The notes: generated by a model from the sequence alone, not told the origin. 64,000 nucleotides of DNA from Tetragonia tetragonoides (GCA_038025085.1 CM076153.1:4867501-4931500), one strand, 5' to 3'; numbered from the stretch's first letter, positions 1 through 12,028 are shown. Numbers and translations are program-made.

Positions 1-443
1 AAGGGAATTGTGATGTGGTGGTGTGGTATGTTAATGTTGTACAATTCACTTTGGTATGGCCAATAATATCTTCAGCTTGCTTGAAGCCACTTTTACTCAA
101 ATGGTAGAGCAATATTCAATTGTACAAAGTATGTGGATTTGCCACATAGGCTGTGCATGACAAACTACAACTCATGAACTTAATAGTTATAATGCATAAA
201 AGTAAGCAGCGTGTATAAATTAGAAGAAAAAAAAAGTTATAAAAGAACCAACGCAAGAAAGAGAAAACAAAACAGGTCAAGAGAGTTGGGCCAGACGGAT
301 AATTTATCAAAAATATTTTGCCTCTCTGTAAAGATTTTATGGAGCAACAGCTTTCAAGAAACATATTAGTTTTGCAGAAGTTAGTATGAGCAAGTACTTG
401 AACCCGCATAGTTTAATATTAAAATCAAAGTTGGTTTACTTAC

Positions 444-3400
444 TCGCAACATAGCAATCAGCATGACAAGAAGCGCATAGGAGCCAATTCCTCCACTATA
501 CACCTATAATTAAGATCATTACCCCAAAACATAACTTCAACATCCAAGCAAGAGATAGAAGTAAATGCAGCTCAAGGAAGATTAATGGAATTAGTAAACA
601 GAATAATATTACCTCATTTAAAGCTCTTTGCTGCAAGAAGACTTTGAGGATCAAACAGAGTGGCCGCAAAGGAGGCAGCCTTGTTACAGCATCCTGTAGT
701 ATGAATAATAAATTCATTCCCAACACTTCACACTTGAGTACAGTCACACAGATGACGAGAATTTGAAAGCTAAATATTTCAAAGGGACTTGAGGATAGAT
801 AATAATGAAAGGAAAATCATTTACAAATCCAAATTACACAAATGAATTGTTTGGGAGCTTGGATCTGAACCCAAGGGTTTGAGTCAAACTCACACTTGAG
901 TGCCTACAGTTAAGTGTGGATATGGAATTGATTCAGATCCATGGCTTTTCATAAATTTAGTTAAGGGGATACAATTTAACTATATATATCCTACCGATCA
1001 ATATAGCTAAATTTCCTTTCCCTACATGTTAATGCATTCAATGACCAAGGTGGAAATCTGAAGCACATTTCTTACAAGGAATCACAGTGAAACTAAAACA
1101 TAGACCTCCAATATGACAACCTCCATTATTACGACATGCAATGTACCCTTGGGCCCTTGGCACACAGCCATTCTCAATACACTACATGCCGGACAGTCGC
1201 TATAAATACTCCAATTGCTCTCCACCAAGGTGCAACTTGAAAGGCAAAGAATATTCACCCTCAATCACCAGCATGAGACATTGGAAGAATCTAAGCACAC
1301 ATGAAACTGTAGCAAGTAGCAAGTGGCATGTTCATTTTCTTAATTGATTCCATTAACTGCTTGGGATTATGTGGGCAAATGCATAAGTTTGAGACTGCTA
1401 AGGTATGACTCATCTACTTGTTTGTACGATTATATAGTATAACAGTTTAGAAATTCAGAATGCAACCATCTGTCTCGCTTGAATTTATGTAGTATAGCAG
1501 TGTGCTGATGAACCTAAACAGTATTAGATACCTTCACAGTTCACACTAGCTGATGAACCTAGTATAACAGTTAACTTTAAAGTATCCATTACACAAAACA
1601 GGTAAATAACCTTGATATACTCCGCAGCTTTCGGACCATTGTCAACATCAAAACTGCATTGCAAAATTGAAATAGGTTCATGAGTAATGAATCATTATCA
1701 AACAACATAACTACATTCTGGATGCTAATATTTCTACAGCTGCAGAGTGCAGGACCAGTTACTGAGCTATCATGTTGCCAATAAAGACACTTACAAAAAT
1801 AGATAAATAAATAAAGAACAAGTCATAAATTGAGACTACGGAAAGTAGGAAAAAAAGAGATGGGTCTAACCTAACGTCAAAAGCAACTTTAGTTTCCATG
1901 TCAACAAATTTAATAATTGGCACCCTAGCATTATCAATCACCTGGGAATCAATCAATAGCATGTCAATAAAACAATAATCACTACAATTATCATCATAAT
2001 AAACCATAAGTGTGATCCAAATAATACTTCATCTCGAAATGACCTCTATGGCTCTAGCAGATATTTCATAAAGATGAAAGAGTGACAAATGAGAAATATA
2101 GGTATGACTACCCTTCATTTAACCAATGCATGAAGGGTAAAGATGGAAAATCAAAGATAATGGCATCTTTGGGAGGAGCATAGTCAATAGTCCACTTTTG
2201 CATGAACAGTAAGACTGTCAACTGCGGCTACGCAAAGCAGAACATAGATAGTATTTCTTAAACAGAGTGAGCAAAAACAATTGCTAGCAGCAGTAGAGAT
2301 CGACAAATCATAGCAGTAGTCCTGTTCATTCGTGAAATGGCACAGACCTGCATCTTTATCGCAATACACCTTTGTAACAATGCCTTGGAAAGAGCTTTTA
2401 AGCCAGTCTTTGGGATTTTGATATTTGAATCCAGAATCACAACCTGCAGTCAACAGCTCTACGTTAATTTAGTTAGTTGTAAGTTTCGCTTCACATGTCA
2501 CAGCCAGGACTCATGGTTATCATGACAAAACAAGTGCTCTTTATTGGTCACTAACACCATCGATATTCAACAATAAGAGGAAAAAAATACTAGAATACTA
2601 TAAAATATTTTACATTGGGTTGTTCTCATATAAGGATATATGGTATACGTACCAAACCCTTTAGTAAGGAAAGGACCTAAATTTAACAACCATGGACAAT
2701 ACTTTTGATCGAGACAATATTTTGACGAAATTAATAAAGATATTCAAGTGCAGTGATGACATGTAAGCAGTGATGAAGGGGTCAGCAACAAAGAGCAGCT
2801 TCACTTTTGGACGGACATATGCAAGTGCAGTAGTTTACATATGGTTCCTTTCTAACAAGGGAAAAAATGGTTCCCCTTAAGGATACTACTCCAGTGGCTC
2901 ATTCCAGTCATGCTAAATCAAATTTACTACACCGCTATGCAAAGTTGAAATCATACAGCCTTTTTTCCTGTTCATGGATTCTTATGCAGCAAAGATAATT
3001 TCAAATGATTCTCATTCTGACCATTAATCCTCCTAAATAATTTTACTCAAAAATCAACTCATTTTAGTTAAATTTTTTGACATAGAAAACTATTTAGCCA
3101 ACTGTGGAATAGACAAAAATACAAAAAAGAGGAAAGAAAAATAAAAGATAAGCATAAAATAAAATAAAAAGAAGCCATACAAAATATTAAAATAAAAAAT
3201 AAGAAGCAATTGATCCAAAGACAGAGTGTCATGAGATCCTAAGCCTGTTAATAAGGAGCAATACATACATCAACATCACTTGATGGGAGATAGAGCCCGG
3301 TTTTATACGACCCGAAAACCTCTACCTGCAAAGCAGCGTTCTTAAATCAATGATTACAAATTCAAGAAATACTAATACGGAAAAGTTATTGTCTAGATAT

Positions 3401-5589
3401 AAAAGGAAAAAGTACCCTGCAACTGGGCCATATATATTTTATAACATCAGAGACACGCTTTATTGCTGATTTGCGTGACGCTTCCTCTTCAGGAGTTGGT
3501 GAGAGAAAATCACAGAAGTCCAGGATCTCTGTGAGGCCAAGTCAGAGTTATGTGGTTAGCTAATACACCATCATATATGTTCATTGCAAACATGGTAACA
3601 TTGAAATTGCAAGCCATACCAATAGAACAAACAGAATGACTGCAAGAAGATATCTCAGCATACATGACCTTAAAAAGTTAATGCTTAGGGGAAAATAGAA
3701 ACATTTGTATGAGCCTCTTTATATCCAAGATAACATGATGCATTAACTTGGACTTCACACACGCAAGGGAGGTGACCTGACAAGCCATGAGCCGTACCAA
3801 CCCTTCTGCGAACTAATTACCCACATAGACCATTAACTACCATTCTCATTGATTAGGTAATATCCAGACCAAGATACCACATGAAGTGCATGCATTTAAT
3901 TTTCACCTCCCTCCTCTCAGTCCAAACTCTGGTCCTTTTTTGTAACAAGCACCGACTGCCCAGAGAGGGGTGCAAGTATACTGGGTACAGTCCATCTAAT
4001 TACACCAGCAGAAGGAAGTGCAGCCAGGAGATCTAAATCTAGTCACAATGAACCACAACATAATTCTACATATCATCAAAAAAAAAATGCAGTGACGTAT
4101 GCTACTCCAGCTCAGCTACAATTGCACAAAATGGTACATGCCGAAGCATCTGGACTTGGCTATTTTCTAATAAGTGTTTCGCCCTACGGTGAAGTGCCAA
4201 ATGTGCATATTCACATCAGTGTCCAGCATAACACAAGCAAAGGGAACCAAACACTGCAATATATCAGTTATCAAACTTGCTGAATCAAGAAACCCCTATA
4301 TGTAATAGGGCGTCAAGTTTCTTGGACAAATCAGCCACATCGCAACAGCAATCCAACCGATAGAAAGTATGGCCAATAAAATAGCAGACAACATACATGC
4401 CAGGCAGTGAGCCTTTTATGGCGACAACCGCTCCCCCACCTTTCCATACTGCAGCAACCATTACCATAATCGCCAGGCTATCGCCACCACAACCGTGATT
4501 TATTCACAGGGAACTCGAGATTAAATTGAGAGCACAAATAACAGTGACACATGACTACAGGACACAAGTGCAGGAATACTAGGGTTCAAATTCACTGGCT
4601 CCATACTAAAAAGACATGAGATGGTCCCTTGCCCCAATCTATCAGAGAAATTACGCCACAAGTAGCTACAGTGTCCTTTTATCCCTAGTATTCAACCAAC
4701 AACAGTATCTTAGTATCTTATAATTGCAACTCTGAACATTCCAATGTGAATTCTTATAGGATGCATTGGGCTAATGAACTCATTAAAAAAAACTGATTTT
4801 TATAACCATGGCACACCAAAATCATGTTCCTGAAGATATTGCTCTTCATTAAACCATTCTTTTGATATATTAATCTACCACAACAGCTAACTAGAAAACC
4901 AAGACAAAAGGGCATAAAATTCACTTCCTTCAATCACAATCAAGCTAAAAAAAAACTAAATTCACCAAAAAAAAAAAGACACTACCTTTATGTAGCTGAA
5001 GCATTGTAACAAGTATGAACTTAACTTCTAAAACCGTGGCATACCAAAATCAACCTATTGGAGAAATAGTTCTTATACTAATTTACCACAACTCACAACA
5101 GCTAACCAGAAAAGCAACACAAAGAAAGACAATAAATAAAAGCATAAAATTCGACTTCCTTTAACCAAAATCAAGCTAAAAACATCAAAATTCATTAAAA
5201 TAGCTACCTTTATGTAGTTGAAGCATAGGGCTTTTAAACCGACAATTATGCCGAAACCAGCCACCATTCTCGAGAGTACACTCAGCTTCTTTCTCTTTCT
5301 CTCTCTCTCTCTTGACAACCGGTGAAGGATGAATAACAAACTCATCAGAACGATCATCGGCGCTAACGTCGAGGGAGAAGAACTCAGTTGCGACGGTCTC
5401 AGTGGGTGCGGGTTCGAGAGAGGAGAGAGAAATTTCGTTGCGGAATACGAGGTAGTCCTCGAAATCCTCGCCGCCGGTAGTGGTGGAGGTGGTTGTTGGG
5501 GCGGTGGAAGGGCCGTTGTCGGTGGTGGTTGTGGCGGCGGAGGGAAAAAGTGGACTTAGGGTTTCGTAGGAGTAGCTGAGAGTTTCCAT
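444..5589 (-). CDS. TRF4/PAPD5-type non-canonical poly(A) polymerase, partial (3' end outside window)
   Basis: Nucleotidyltransferase of the TRF4/PAPD5/PAPD7 family, which adds short poly(A) tails to nuclear RNAs for surveillance (TRAMP-like) and is expected in the nucleus. Exons in gene order: 5589-5208, 3528-3416, 3325-3269, 2443-2348, 1941-1871, 1653-1611, 693-613, 503-444. They total 903 nt (301 codons), all with GT-AG junctions in phase. The N-terminal ~120 residues are low-complexity and acidic (Thr/Ser rich). The helix starting MLQLHKEILDFCDFLSP precedes the catalytic signature FGSYKTGLYLPSSDVD in exon 3, giving G-S then the D-x-D metal ligands. The central domain follows (ARVPIIKF; NGPKAAEYIK; PPLRPLCLILKVFLQQR; SGGIGSYALLVMLIAM). 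The start is the first in-frame ATG of exon 1. The C-terminal exons lie beyond position 1. Family assignment is from recognised motifs; which plant paralogue it is cannot be told. Confidence 0.9.
4798..5225 (-). repeat. Imperfect tandem duplication covering the end of exon 1 and its splice donor
   Basis: Two diverged copies, about 4798-5004 and 5029-5225, lie in tandem. Each contains, on the plus strand, a block beginning near ggcacaccaaaatca or ggcataccaaaatca, a middle block with ccacaacagctaac, a block with gcataaaattc, and tcaagctaaaa, ending in acctttatgtag. The right-hand copy includes the real donor of exon 1 of the poly(A) polymerase gene (exon end at 5208). The left copy has the equivalent donor at 4986, inside intron 1, offset by 222 bp, with the last codons of exon 1 preserved. 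Confidence 0.75.
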
Positions 5590-6084
5590 TGGTGCTTGCC
5601 GTTAATTGCTCTGTTTCAGCCACTCCCCGGTGAGCCCCCCAAAAAAAAGAAAAAACAAAAATCTGCTGGATGTTGTTGGCTTGGCATTAGGGTTTTTTGG
5701 CTTTGCAAATTGCAACCCCGCCAACTTTTTTTGCTTTAATCCAGTTTTTTTTTCTTTTTTTAATCATGTGTTTTAGGTTGGAAATTTGGGTCAAAAACCA
5801 CCTTTGAAATAGAGATATTTCACTTGAATGAATTTTTTTTTTGGTTTTCGTCTAAAGTATCGAAAATAATATATTTTTGATCGTACAAATCATCAACATT
5901 GATTTTCTGCCCACATATAAATTTAATTTTGGTTACTTGTTTTTTCTGATTGACGAGCCTGATCGAGTTGCTCTACGTAAGATAGAAAAGTAATTTTTGG
6001 ATTCGGAATATAATGGACTAAAGCAAGATGGCTCATAAAACGGTCGGCACTTCTTATTTATTGTGAACTTGCCGATAGTTGTCG
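5590..6084. promoter_or_regulatory. 5' UTR and upstream region of the poly(A) polymerase gene
   Basis: AT-rich DNA just upstream of the start codon at 5589 on the minus strand. It should hold the 5' UTR and promoter. No clear TATA box or conserved site could be picked out by eye, and no coding potential is seen. Confidence 0.35.
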
Positions 6085-6225
6085 CACTTCAGATTCAGGT
6101 CAAACGGAAACAGCCTCTAAGTGAGACTCTCACAAGGGTAAAGCTGCGTACAACAGACCCCCCCCTCCCCTTACCCTGCCTAGGCGGGAGCCTATTTAGA
6201 GACACTGGGGTAATGTTGGTGTATG
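6085..6225 (+). mobile_element. Au-like SINE fragment
   Basis: The stretch contains the internal pattern of plant Au-type SINEs: GCGTACAACAGACC, a C-run, CCTTACCCTGCCTAGGCGGG, then CACTGGGGTAATGTTGG. Au elements typically end in a TTG-type tail. A second, shorter copy in the opposite orientation is at 57987-58067 with the same TTACCCTGC(C/T)TAGG core. No target-site duplication was found here, so the limits are approximate. It is non-coding; the 130-codon minus-strand frame running across it is meaningless. Confidence 0.6.
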
Positions 6226-7119
6226 TGTAACGTGTAAGATAGCAAAGTATGAATTTGACTTGGGCCAAACACTTTTTCTTGTCGGCAGAGTTGCTGGGTA
6301 GTAAAAGGAAAAAGTGAGTCGTCATGAACGCAAATACAGTAAGTGGAATTGGTTTAACACAAAATCTCGTATGAGACGACCTCAAGGTGAGGCCCCTCTC
6401 ATACGAGTATGATGTCATGCCGACGTCATGCTTATATATAGAGATAATCTTACCTTGAGGCAGTCTCATACAATACTTATTGTTCATTTAAATGACAAAA
6501 AATGATGAGTTTGTTAAGTGAAAATGGAAAATGTTGATTGTATCTGATCAAAGAGTGGGACATAATAGTTTTTTAATATTTAATATTTCTCCAAAAACAT
6601 TACAAACAGTTCATATATAAATCTCATAGCTCATTAAATATAAAATCATTTGCTATGCTGTTGGCATGACAAAATATGCAGACGTAAAAATTTGTCTAAT
6701 AAGTGTAAATGGTTTAGTAATTTGGCTTACAAAATAATTTTTATGACGTAAAAATATAACTTACTATCAATTCTCATTTTCTACGCAAATGAAATGAATG
6801 TCTTACGTATTAATGAGTTGTCTACGTGGACGTCTATGTTATGATTTTATTTTATCTACTAATAGCAAATTATGAAATTGCAAAAACTAAAAGTTGAGAC
6901 AATTTAGCTAGCGAATATTAAGTAGTTTCAAAGTTCACGGGATAAATAATCACATAATTACTTTTGTTCAACTATAATTAGCTAGTCTCACATATTATCT
7001 TCTACACAATGGTTAATAAAGTTTTAAATTAACCTCCATTATACAACCTTTTTCCTCTCTTTCATCCTTCGTTCTTATATTCTCACCTCTTCCTTTTGGG
7101 TGCAAAAGAAAGAATAACC
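6226..7119. other. Intergenic AT-rich DNA, no gene seen
   Basis: AT-rich sequence between the poly(A) polymerase gene and the broken RING gene. A short inverted pair (ctcgtatgagacgacctcaagg near 6365-6386 against ccttgaggcagtctcatac near 6453-6471) suggests a small decayed fold-back element. Nothing else is supported. Confidence 0.4.
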
Positions 7120-7177
7120 ATGTTATGTTGTAGAGGCACCACCAACCACGCCTCTACAACTAAACAGAATAAAAATA

Positions 7178-7712
7178 ATGCTGCATTACAGTAATAGGGA
7201 TTTGGTCATCATAGTATCGGGGATTTTCCTTGCAATTATTATTGCATATATCATTGGTGAGATTATTTTTCAATGCGTCAAATGTTACATATGTGATTTT
7301 CAATCAACAAGCATCGCTCAAATTCAAAATTCCACCACTTGATCATGGACCACGTCGTGAAGGTGCTCCCAGAACGTCAGACGCTGTAGAGATAGGAATT
7401 GATATATTTAGCCCTCGATTTTTAGACAACGCAAGACGTTCACAACGGGAAGCTATGAGGACGTTTTTGGAGGAGTTAAGGTTGGAAAGAGAAAGATAAG
7501 GGTCAAAGAGGCTAAGCCTGCTCCCAACGAAAAAGTACAATAGCGCAGAAAATACATCAACATGTAATGATTGTGCCATATGTTTGGAAGATTTTCAGGA
7601 GGATGATATATGTCGAGTTCTTATCCATTGTAGTCATATGTTTCATTCCATTTGTGTTGATGAATGGTTGAAGAACAGCCAAAAATGTCCTATTTGTCGT
7701 TCTGATATTTGA
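7178..7712 (+). pseudogene. Broken RING-H2 (ATL-like) E3 ligase gene
   Basis: Three pieces of one RING-H2 membrane protein lie in order but not in one frame. From the ATG at 7178 a frame encodes a hydrophobic segment (DLVIIVSGIFLAIIIAYIIG) followed by Cys-rich residues, and stops near 7340. The linker (GPRREGAPRTSDAVEIG) continues in another frame and ends at an in-frame TAA at 7497-7499. That same frame then encodes a complete RING-H2 domain (CAICLEDF, HCSHMFHSIC, CPIC) ending with TGA at 7710-7712. One frameshift and one nonsense codon therefore separate the membrane anchor from the RING. No plausible intron removes both. The layout matches the intact ATL-like gene 2.7 kb downstream, so this is probably a decayed paralogue. 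An assembly or sequencing error is the alternative. Confidence 0.6.
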
Positions 7713-8043
7713 AAGAGATTTGTAGAGAGAGAGGATTCTTTTTTTTTTATAAGTAATTTTTTAGCAACCAAGAAAAGATATAAATATGGAAACTTCCTTC
7801 TGTCCCCCTCACATAACAAATAATGAAATTTTCTCTTTTCTTTTTATTATATTCCTCACTCATGTTCCTTATAATTTAAATTCGGTATTTACTTTTTACA
7901 AATAACTTAAATCATTATCATTGGGTTGCTGAATTCAAATGTCAAACAACCAATAGTAAAAGTAATCTCAAAAATCAACATGGACAACTTTGTATGGATA
8001 GAAGAGAATCAACATTAGTTCGGACTAACTATAATGCCTAAGA

Positions 8044-8845
8044 CAGGGGCGAAGCCAGGATTTTATGAGTAAGGGGGCCGAAATTTACAATACAAAAAAA
8101 TGAGCGAAACAATTTAGTGTTAAAAAGTTCTTTACGTATTACTCTATGGTTTTTTATAGATGCAAAGGCAACAATAATAGAGTCCACTATCATTCCGTAA
8201 TCTACTTTTCATCTCCTAAGAAAAAAAAAATCACTTTGTATCTCTAAAATTATATATATGCATGCTCAATGATGTTTATTTACTTTTGAGAAAGCTTATT
8301 TGTCATAATTTATCTAGCAATCAATGTAAATTGAACATGATAATTAAAAGGATTGTACATATTTGAAATACGATGATAAAATTTTAAAACAATGGTTAAA
8401 GAATGCACTTTTGATTTTGAATAATAAATAATAAGCTTTGAAAATGCAAATATGCTAATTATGCATAACCAATTTACATAATATATTAGTCCATCGTAAA
8501 ATTTTTCCACTTAAACACCATAAGTAGAGTTATTATTCTTTTAAGAGTGAATAAGCTAAGTAAAAATTAGTAGTATTGAATTAATACTACAAATTTGGAC
8601 AAAAAAAGAAAATCCAAATTTAATGGGAAAAATATTAAAACAATACAACAAAATTGTTGCTGCAAGGAATCGAACACAAACCCCCAACAGGGGCACGCCT
8701 CCCACAATACTTTCTTCAACCACTAGACCTGTTTCTATTTCTTGTCAACTCTACGCGCTTTATTTATTGGCAGCAAAAAAAAAAAAAGAACTGGGTTGGG
8801 CCACAGGGGCCAGGCCTACGCCAACCCTCCATGACTTCGCCCCTG
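8044..8845. mobile_element. Non-autonomous hAT-like element (802 bp)
   Basis: The element begins CAGGGGCGAAGCCAGG and ends with the inverse, cttcgcccctg, giving terminal inverted repeats that start CAGGGGCGAAG, a form common in plant hAT (Tip100-like) elements. The flanks gcctaaga (8036-8043) and acctaaga (8846-8853) form an 8-bp target-site duplication with 7 of 8 matches, the length typical of hAT. No transposase is encoded. The interior is AT-rich and carries a tRNA-like segment near 8655-8745. The 90-codon frame at its right end is not a gene. Confidence 0.75.
8655..8750 (-). repeat. tRNA-like (possible SINE) segment inside the hAT element
   Basis: On the minus strand this reads like a Pol III internal promoter: GGTCTAGTGGTTGAAG resembles an A box and GTGTTCGATTCC a B box, about 45 bp apart. 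No anticodon stem or intact cloverleaf could be traced, so it is not called a tRNA gene. It may be a nested SINE head, or a feature of this hAT family. Confidence 0.35.
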
Positions 8846-8983
8846 ACCTAAGACGAGATGAGTCCTTACCACTCAACCAGATCAGTCCGGACTAACTACA
8901 TTAAAACAAATAGCAAACACTACTAAATGCGGTCATTATCACACAAGAAATATAATATAATTCTAAATCACCTTTAAATAAAT

Positions 8984-9511
8984 GTGTTGCTATTTACCGT
9001 CCTAAAATTACTTAATACCGCCCCTAAAAATTACAATTTTGCCCTTCTTCACATTTTCACCCATCCTCTCCCTCTCTAACTCTCACATCAATTCTCCCTC
9101 TCTACCACCCACTCTCATACCCAACTTTCATCAACATTCACTCATTCGGTAAGGAAGCAACGGTCGCGGATGTCTGCCGGCGACCAGGAAGTGCGGTCGA
9201 CGCCGTCCGAGGTAAATTTTTTTTTTCGCAGAATTTGAATCGGGCGTCCGCAATTTCCGCCCCAACCATGGAATAGGCATCTGCAATTTCCGCCCGTTCC
9301 ATGGGATAGACGGAAATGGATCAGGCGGAAATTGCAGACGCCTGATCCATAGGTCAGGCGGAAATTGTAGACGCCTGATCCATAGGTCAGGCGGAAATTG
9401 CAGACGCTCGATACTACGAACTGAAAAAAAAACGACTATTTAGAGTGAAGGGCAAAATCGTAAATTCTAAGGACAATGGTGAGTATTTTTGGGCAGTAAA
9501 TAGCAATTCAC
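8984..9511. mobile_element. Mutator-like non-autonomous TIR element (528 bp)
   Basis: Long imperfect terminal inverted repeats of about 75 bp bound the element. The left end reads GTGTTGCTATTTACCG and continues to caattttgcccttcttcac. The right end, inverted, reads GTGAATTGCTATTTACTGCCC and continues to GATTTTGCCCTTCAC. The flanks ttaaataaat and ttaaataat could be a 9-10 bp target duplication with one indel, the size expected for Mutator-like elements. The interior is CT-rich, then GC-rich, with an ATG-led open stretch (9170) and a 33-bp tandem repeat. No transposase is present. The superfamily is inferred from TIR length and TSD size. Confidence 0.65.
9321..9419. repeat. 33-bp tandem repeat, three units, with upstream inverted copies
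   Basis: Units starting at 9321, 9354 and 9387 share tcaggcggaaattg followed by agacgcctgatcc. Each unit is itself nearly palindromic (caggcg ... cgcctg). Inverted copies of the core (gcaatttccgcc) occur at about 9250-9261 and 9281-9292, so the block can fold into alternative hairpins. It lies inside the Mutator-like element. Confidence 0.8.
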
Positions 9512-10411
9512 TTAAATAATGGGGTTGGCTAACCTGTGGCACAGGATAATGATCATTAATTACAGTATCAACTCAGAATTTCCTAGAAAATAATCCCCTA
9601 TTTATATGCTTTCACACCCGCTTTTAACCTATACCAAAATTAACCCCACCTTTTCCTCTTCCAATTCCACTCTCTCTCCTCGTTTAAATTCACCCCCAAT
9701 TTTAACTCCATCTCTGTTCTCTCTGCTGTGCTACACCCAAATCGAATCACTCACAATTTTATATTATTGCTGTACTTTTGGCTTGGGGGGCTGGATTTTG
9801 CCTATAATTTGGAGGGACGATGAAGGGGTATAGAAAGCATATTAAGCTCATATTACTGTTTGCCGGAAAAATGTTACTGGAAGTCGTATTGAGTTATCGC
9901 CGGAAACTTTTTGCCAGATATGTTATTGGAGTCTTGCCGGAAAGATAATCGGCATAAATGGTGGATTGGTATTTGACTTTATTTTATTTTAGTTGTGGTA
10001 AACCTTGAGAGAAGCTGTCAAGTGTCAAGGGTATTTCTGGAAGCTCAAAAAATTGCAATTAATGTTAATCTTCGTTTTCAAGATGGACTTAAATTGTGCT
10101 TTAAATTTTAGTTTAGAACCCCATAATTAATGCAATTTATCCTGTGCCCTAAGACTATCCAAGTGAAAGCAACAAGTATATATTTTTTTGGAAAGTATAT
10201 TAAACAAATAAAACTTCATTATGATGTGTCATGTCTAGTCAATACTGTAGTATATATAATATTATCATACAAGGGTAATAATTGACAACCTTCTATAATA
10301 CATTACATAATGTCATACATTATTTGTAACAAGTTCATTGGATCCTCAACTCTCCATGCTTCTTTTTCTCTCCTGGCAAAATATTTCACTAGTAATGCAA
10401 ATACTCCTAAC

Positions 10412-10888
10412 ATGGCGGATCTAGACACACAACAACTTCTCTATGTTGCTGGAATTGCACTATTCTTAAACGTGTTAGTATTTTCCATGACAATCTTGAT
10501 GATTTCATGGTGTAGTCAACCTCGCAACACAGACATAGAGACAGCCGATGAACATGACTACAACAATCAAGATAATAACGTTCCATTGTTGGAAAATTAC
10601 CCAAGATCAAGGTTAGTTGATCTAATACCGAAAATCAAGTTCTTGGATGTGGTAACAAGGAATAAATCATCGTCGTCGTTATCGTCGTCGTTGTTATGTA
10701 GAGGAGATGGAGGGTGTTGTATTTGTTTAAGAGAAGGGTTTGATGATGATGAAGTTTGTAAAGTTCTTCCTGAATGTAATCATGTTTTTCACTCGGATTG
10801 TATTGATAAGTGGTTGGAGAAGAAACAGAGTTGCCCTATTTGTCGTAAGGTTTTCGTTCTTGTTCATCATACCCCTAGTTTGAATTGA
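10412..10888 (+). CDS. RING-H2 finger protein, ATL-like E3 ubiquitin ligase
   Basis: Single-exon gene of 158 residues, typical of the plant ATL family of membrane-anchored RING-H2 E3 ligases. A single hydrophobic segment lies near residues 14-35 (LYVAGIALFLNVLVFSMTIL). A linker with acidic and Ser-rich parts follows, then a C-terminal RING-H2 domain: CCICLREG, CNHVFHSDC, CPIC, with the W three residues after the second RING helix cysteine (DKWLEKKQ). It probably ubiquitinates targets at a membrane using an E2. The ATG at 10412 (context acATGgcg) is preferred. An upstream in-frame ATG at 10310 would add 34 residues of no recognisable type. It resembles the broken RING gene at 7178-7712 and is probably its paralogue. 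The particular ATL member is not identifiable. Confidence 0.85.
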   Translation: MADLDTQQLLYVAGIALFLNVLVFSMTILMISWCSQPRNTDIETADEHDYNNQDNNVPLLENYPRSRLVDLIPKIKFLDVVTRNKSSSSLSSSLLCRGDGGCCICLREGFDDDEVCKVLPECNHVFHSDCIDKWLEKKQSCPICRKVFVLVHHTPSLN

Positions 10889-12028
10889 TTTGGGTTTTCC
10901 TGGATTATTAATTTTTATTGGGTTTTTTGTATAGGTTTCAGATGTTTTTGTTATTTGGGTTTTTGTTATTTACAGTATCTGATGTGTATACAATTTGTCT
11001 CAAATTATTGTGAACAATCAGTTTAAGTGTTCATACATTAGTACATCACCAAGTGGAAAAGATGCAATTTAGAGAAAGATTACTTTCCTTTTTATTTTTT
11101 CGTACGATCGAATACAAAATTGGAGACTTGTCATTGTCAGTTCACGGAGAGCTTGAATTCAAGATTGATATCATCTCAGCGTTGGAGTGCAGGACTTTGA
11201 TAACTGAACAAACTGAATTTCACCCTGTTTACTTAGGAGTCTTTAATCAATGACCAGAGTGATTTAATTTCACAAGCCTTCTTCAACCTGAACACACACC
11301 TACACGGCAACTGGCTACACCACCATCAAGCATAACACCAGCATCGCGCTATCGCTTGGCGGCTGGCGTCCCATCGTTCTGTCCTATACTGTTCTGTTTT
11401 TCTCCATCAACAAATAGCTAAGTCCACTCATGCTCTCTAATAAAAGCACAGGCACCTTCAGCCTGATCTTTGCTGGTAGAAATTGACACTGAAAAGGGCA
11501 AACATAAGAAAAGAATTTATTGGAGTGTTCGGCGGAATTTTAATATAGTTGTCTTGTAAATTGAATCATTGCCCTAGAAGCGAACTTCGCTCATGTATCG
11601 CTTCTCCAGTTTGGAGAGCTGGTAAAGTGTTGAATCAAACCATCTTTGCAAAGAAATAAGCTGGAACAACTGTTGCATGATTATAAAACAGATGCCAACA
11701 GCTTTAAAGAAACATTATTCACTAAACAGATGCCAATTTCTAACAAAATGTTTTGCCAAATTGCACCACTCCCTGTTAGCAACTTTGATAAATAGACTGT
11801 CCTCTATATATCCATTTCCATCTACGCCCAAATGTTAGTCGAAGAGCTGCACTACGCCTATCTCTTAAATACCTACGGGCTACGGCTATATACACTAACA
11901 GTGCCACCAACAAAGCACAAGTCAGCATCAGCAAGAATATACCAAGTGCTTCAAAATCCAGCGAGCCCCACAATAAGCAGGTCTGCTTGCATATCTGCCC
12001 CTGTACAAAGTTCCTAGCAACCAAAGTT
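10889..12028. other. Intergenic region between two convergent genes
   Basis: It holds the 3' UTR of the RING-H2 gene on the left and the 3' UTR of the minus-strand E2 gene on the right. Short open frames here lack homology signals. No RNA gene or element was recognised. Confidence 0.4.

Noticed and set aside
5329..5623. Plus- and minus-strand frames rich in Gly, Asn/His or Arg around exon 1 of the poly(A) polymerase gene
   Set aside because: They are shadows of the low-complexity first exon, with no family signal.
6095..6487. 130-codon minus-strand frame
   Set aside because: It runs through an Au-like SINE and AT-rich DNA; composition is not protein-like.
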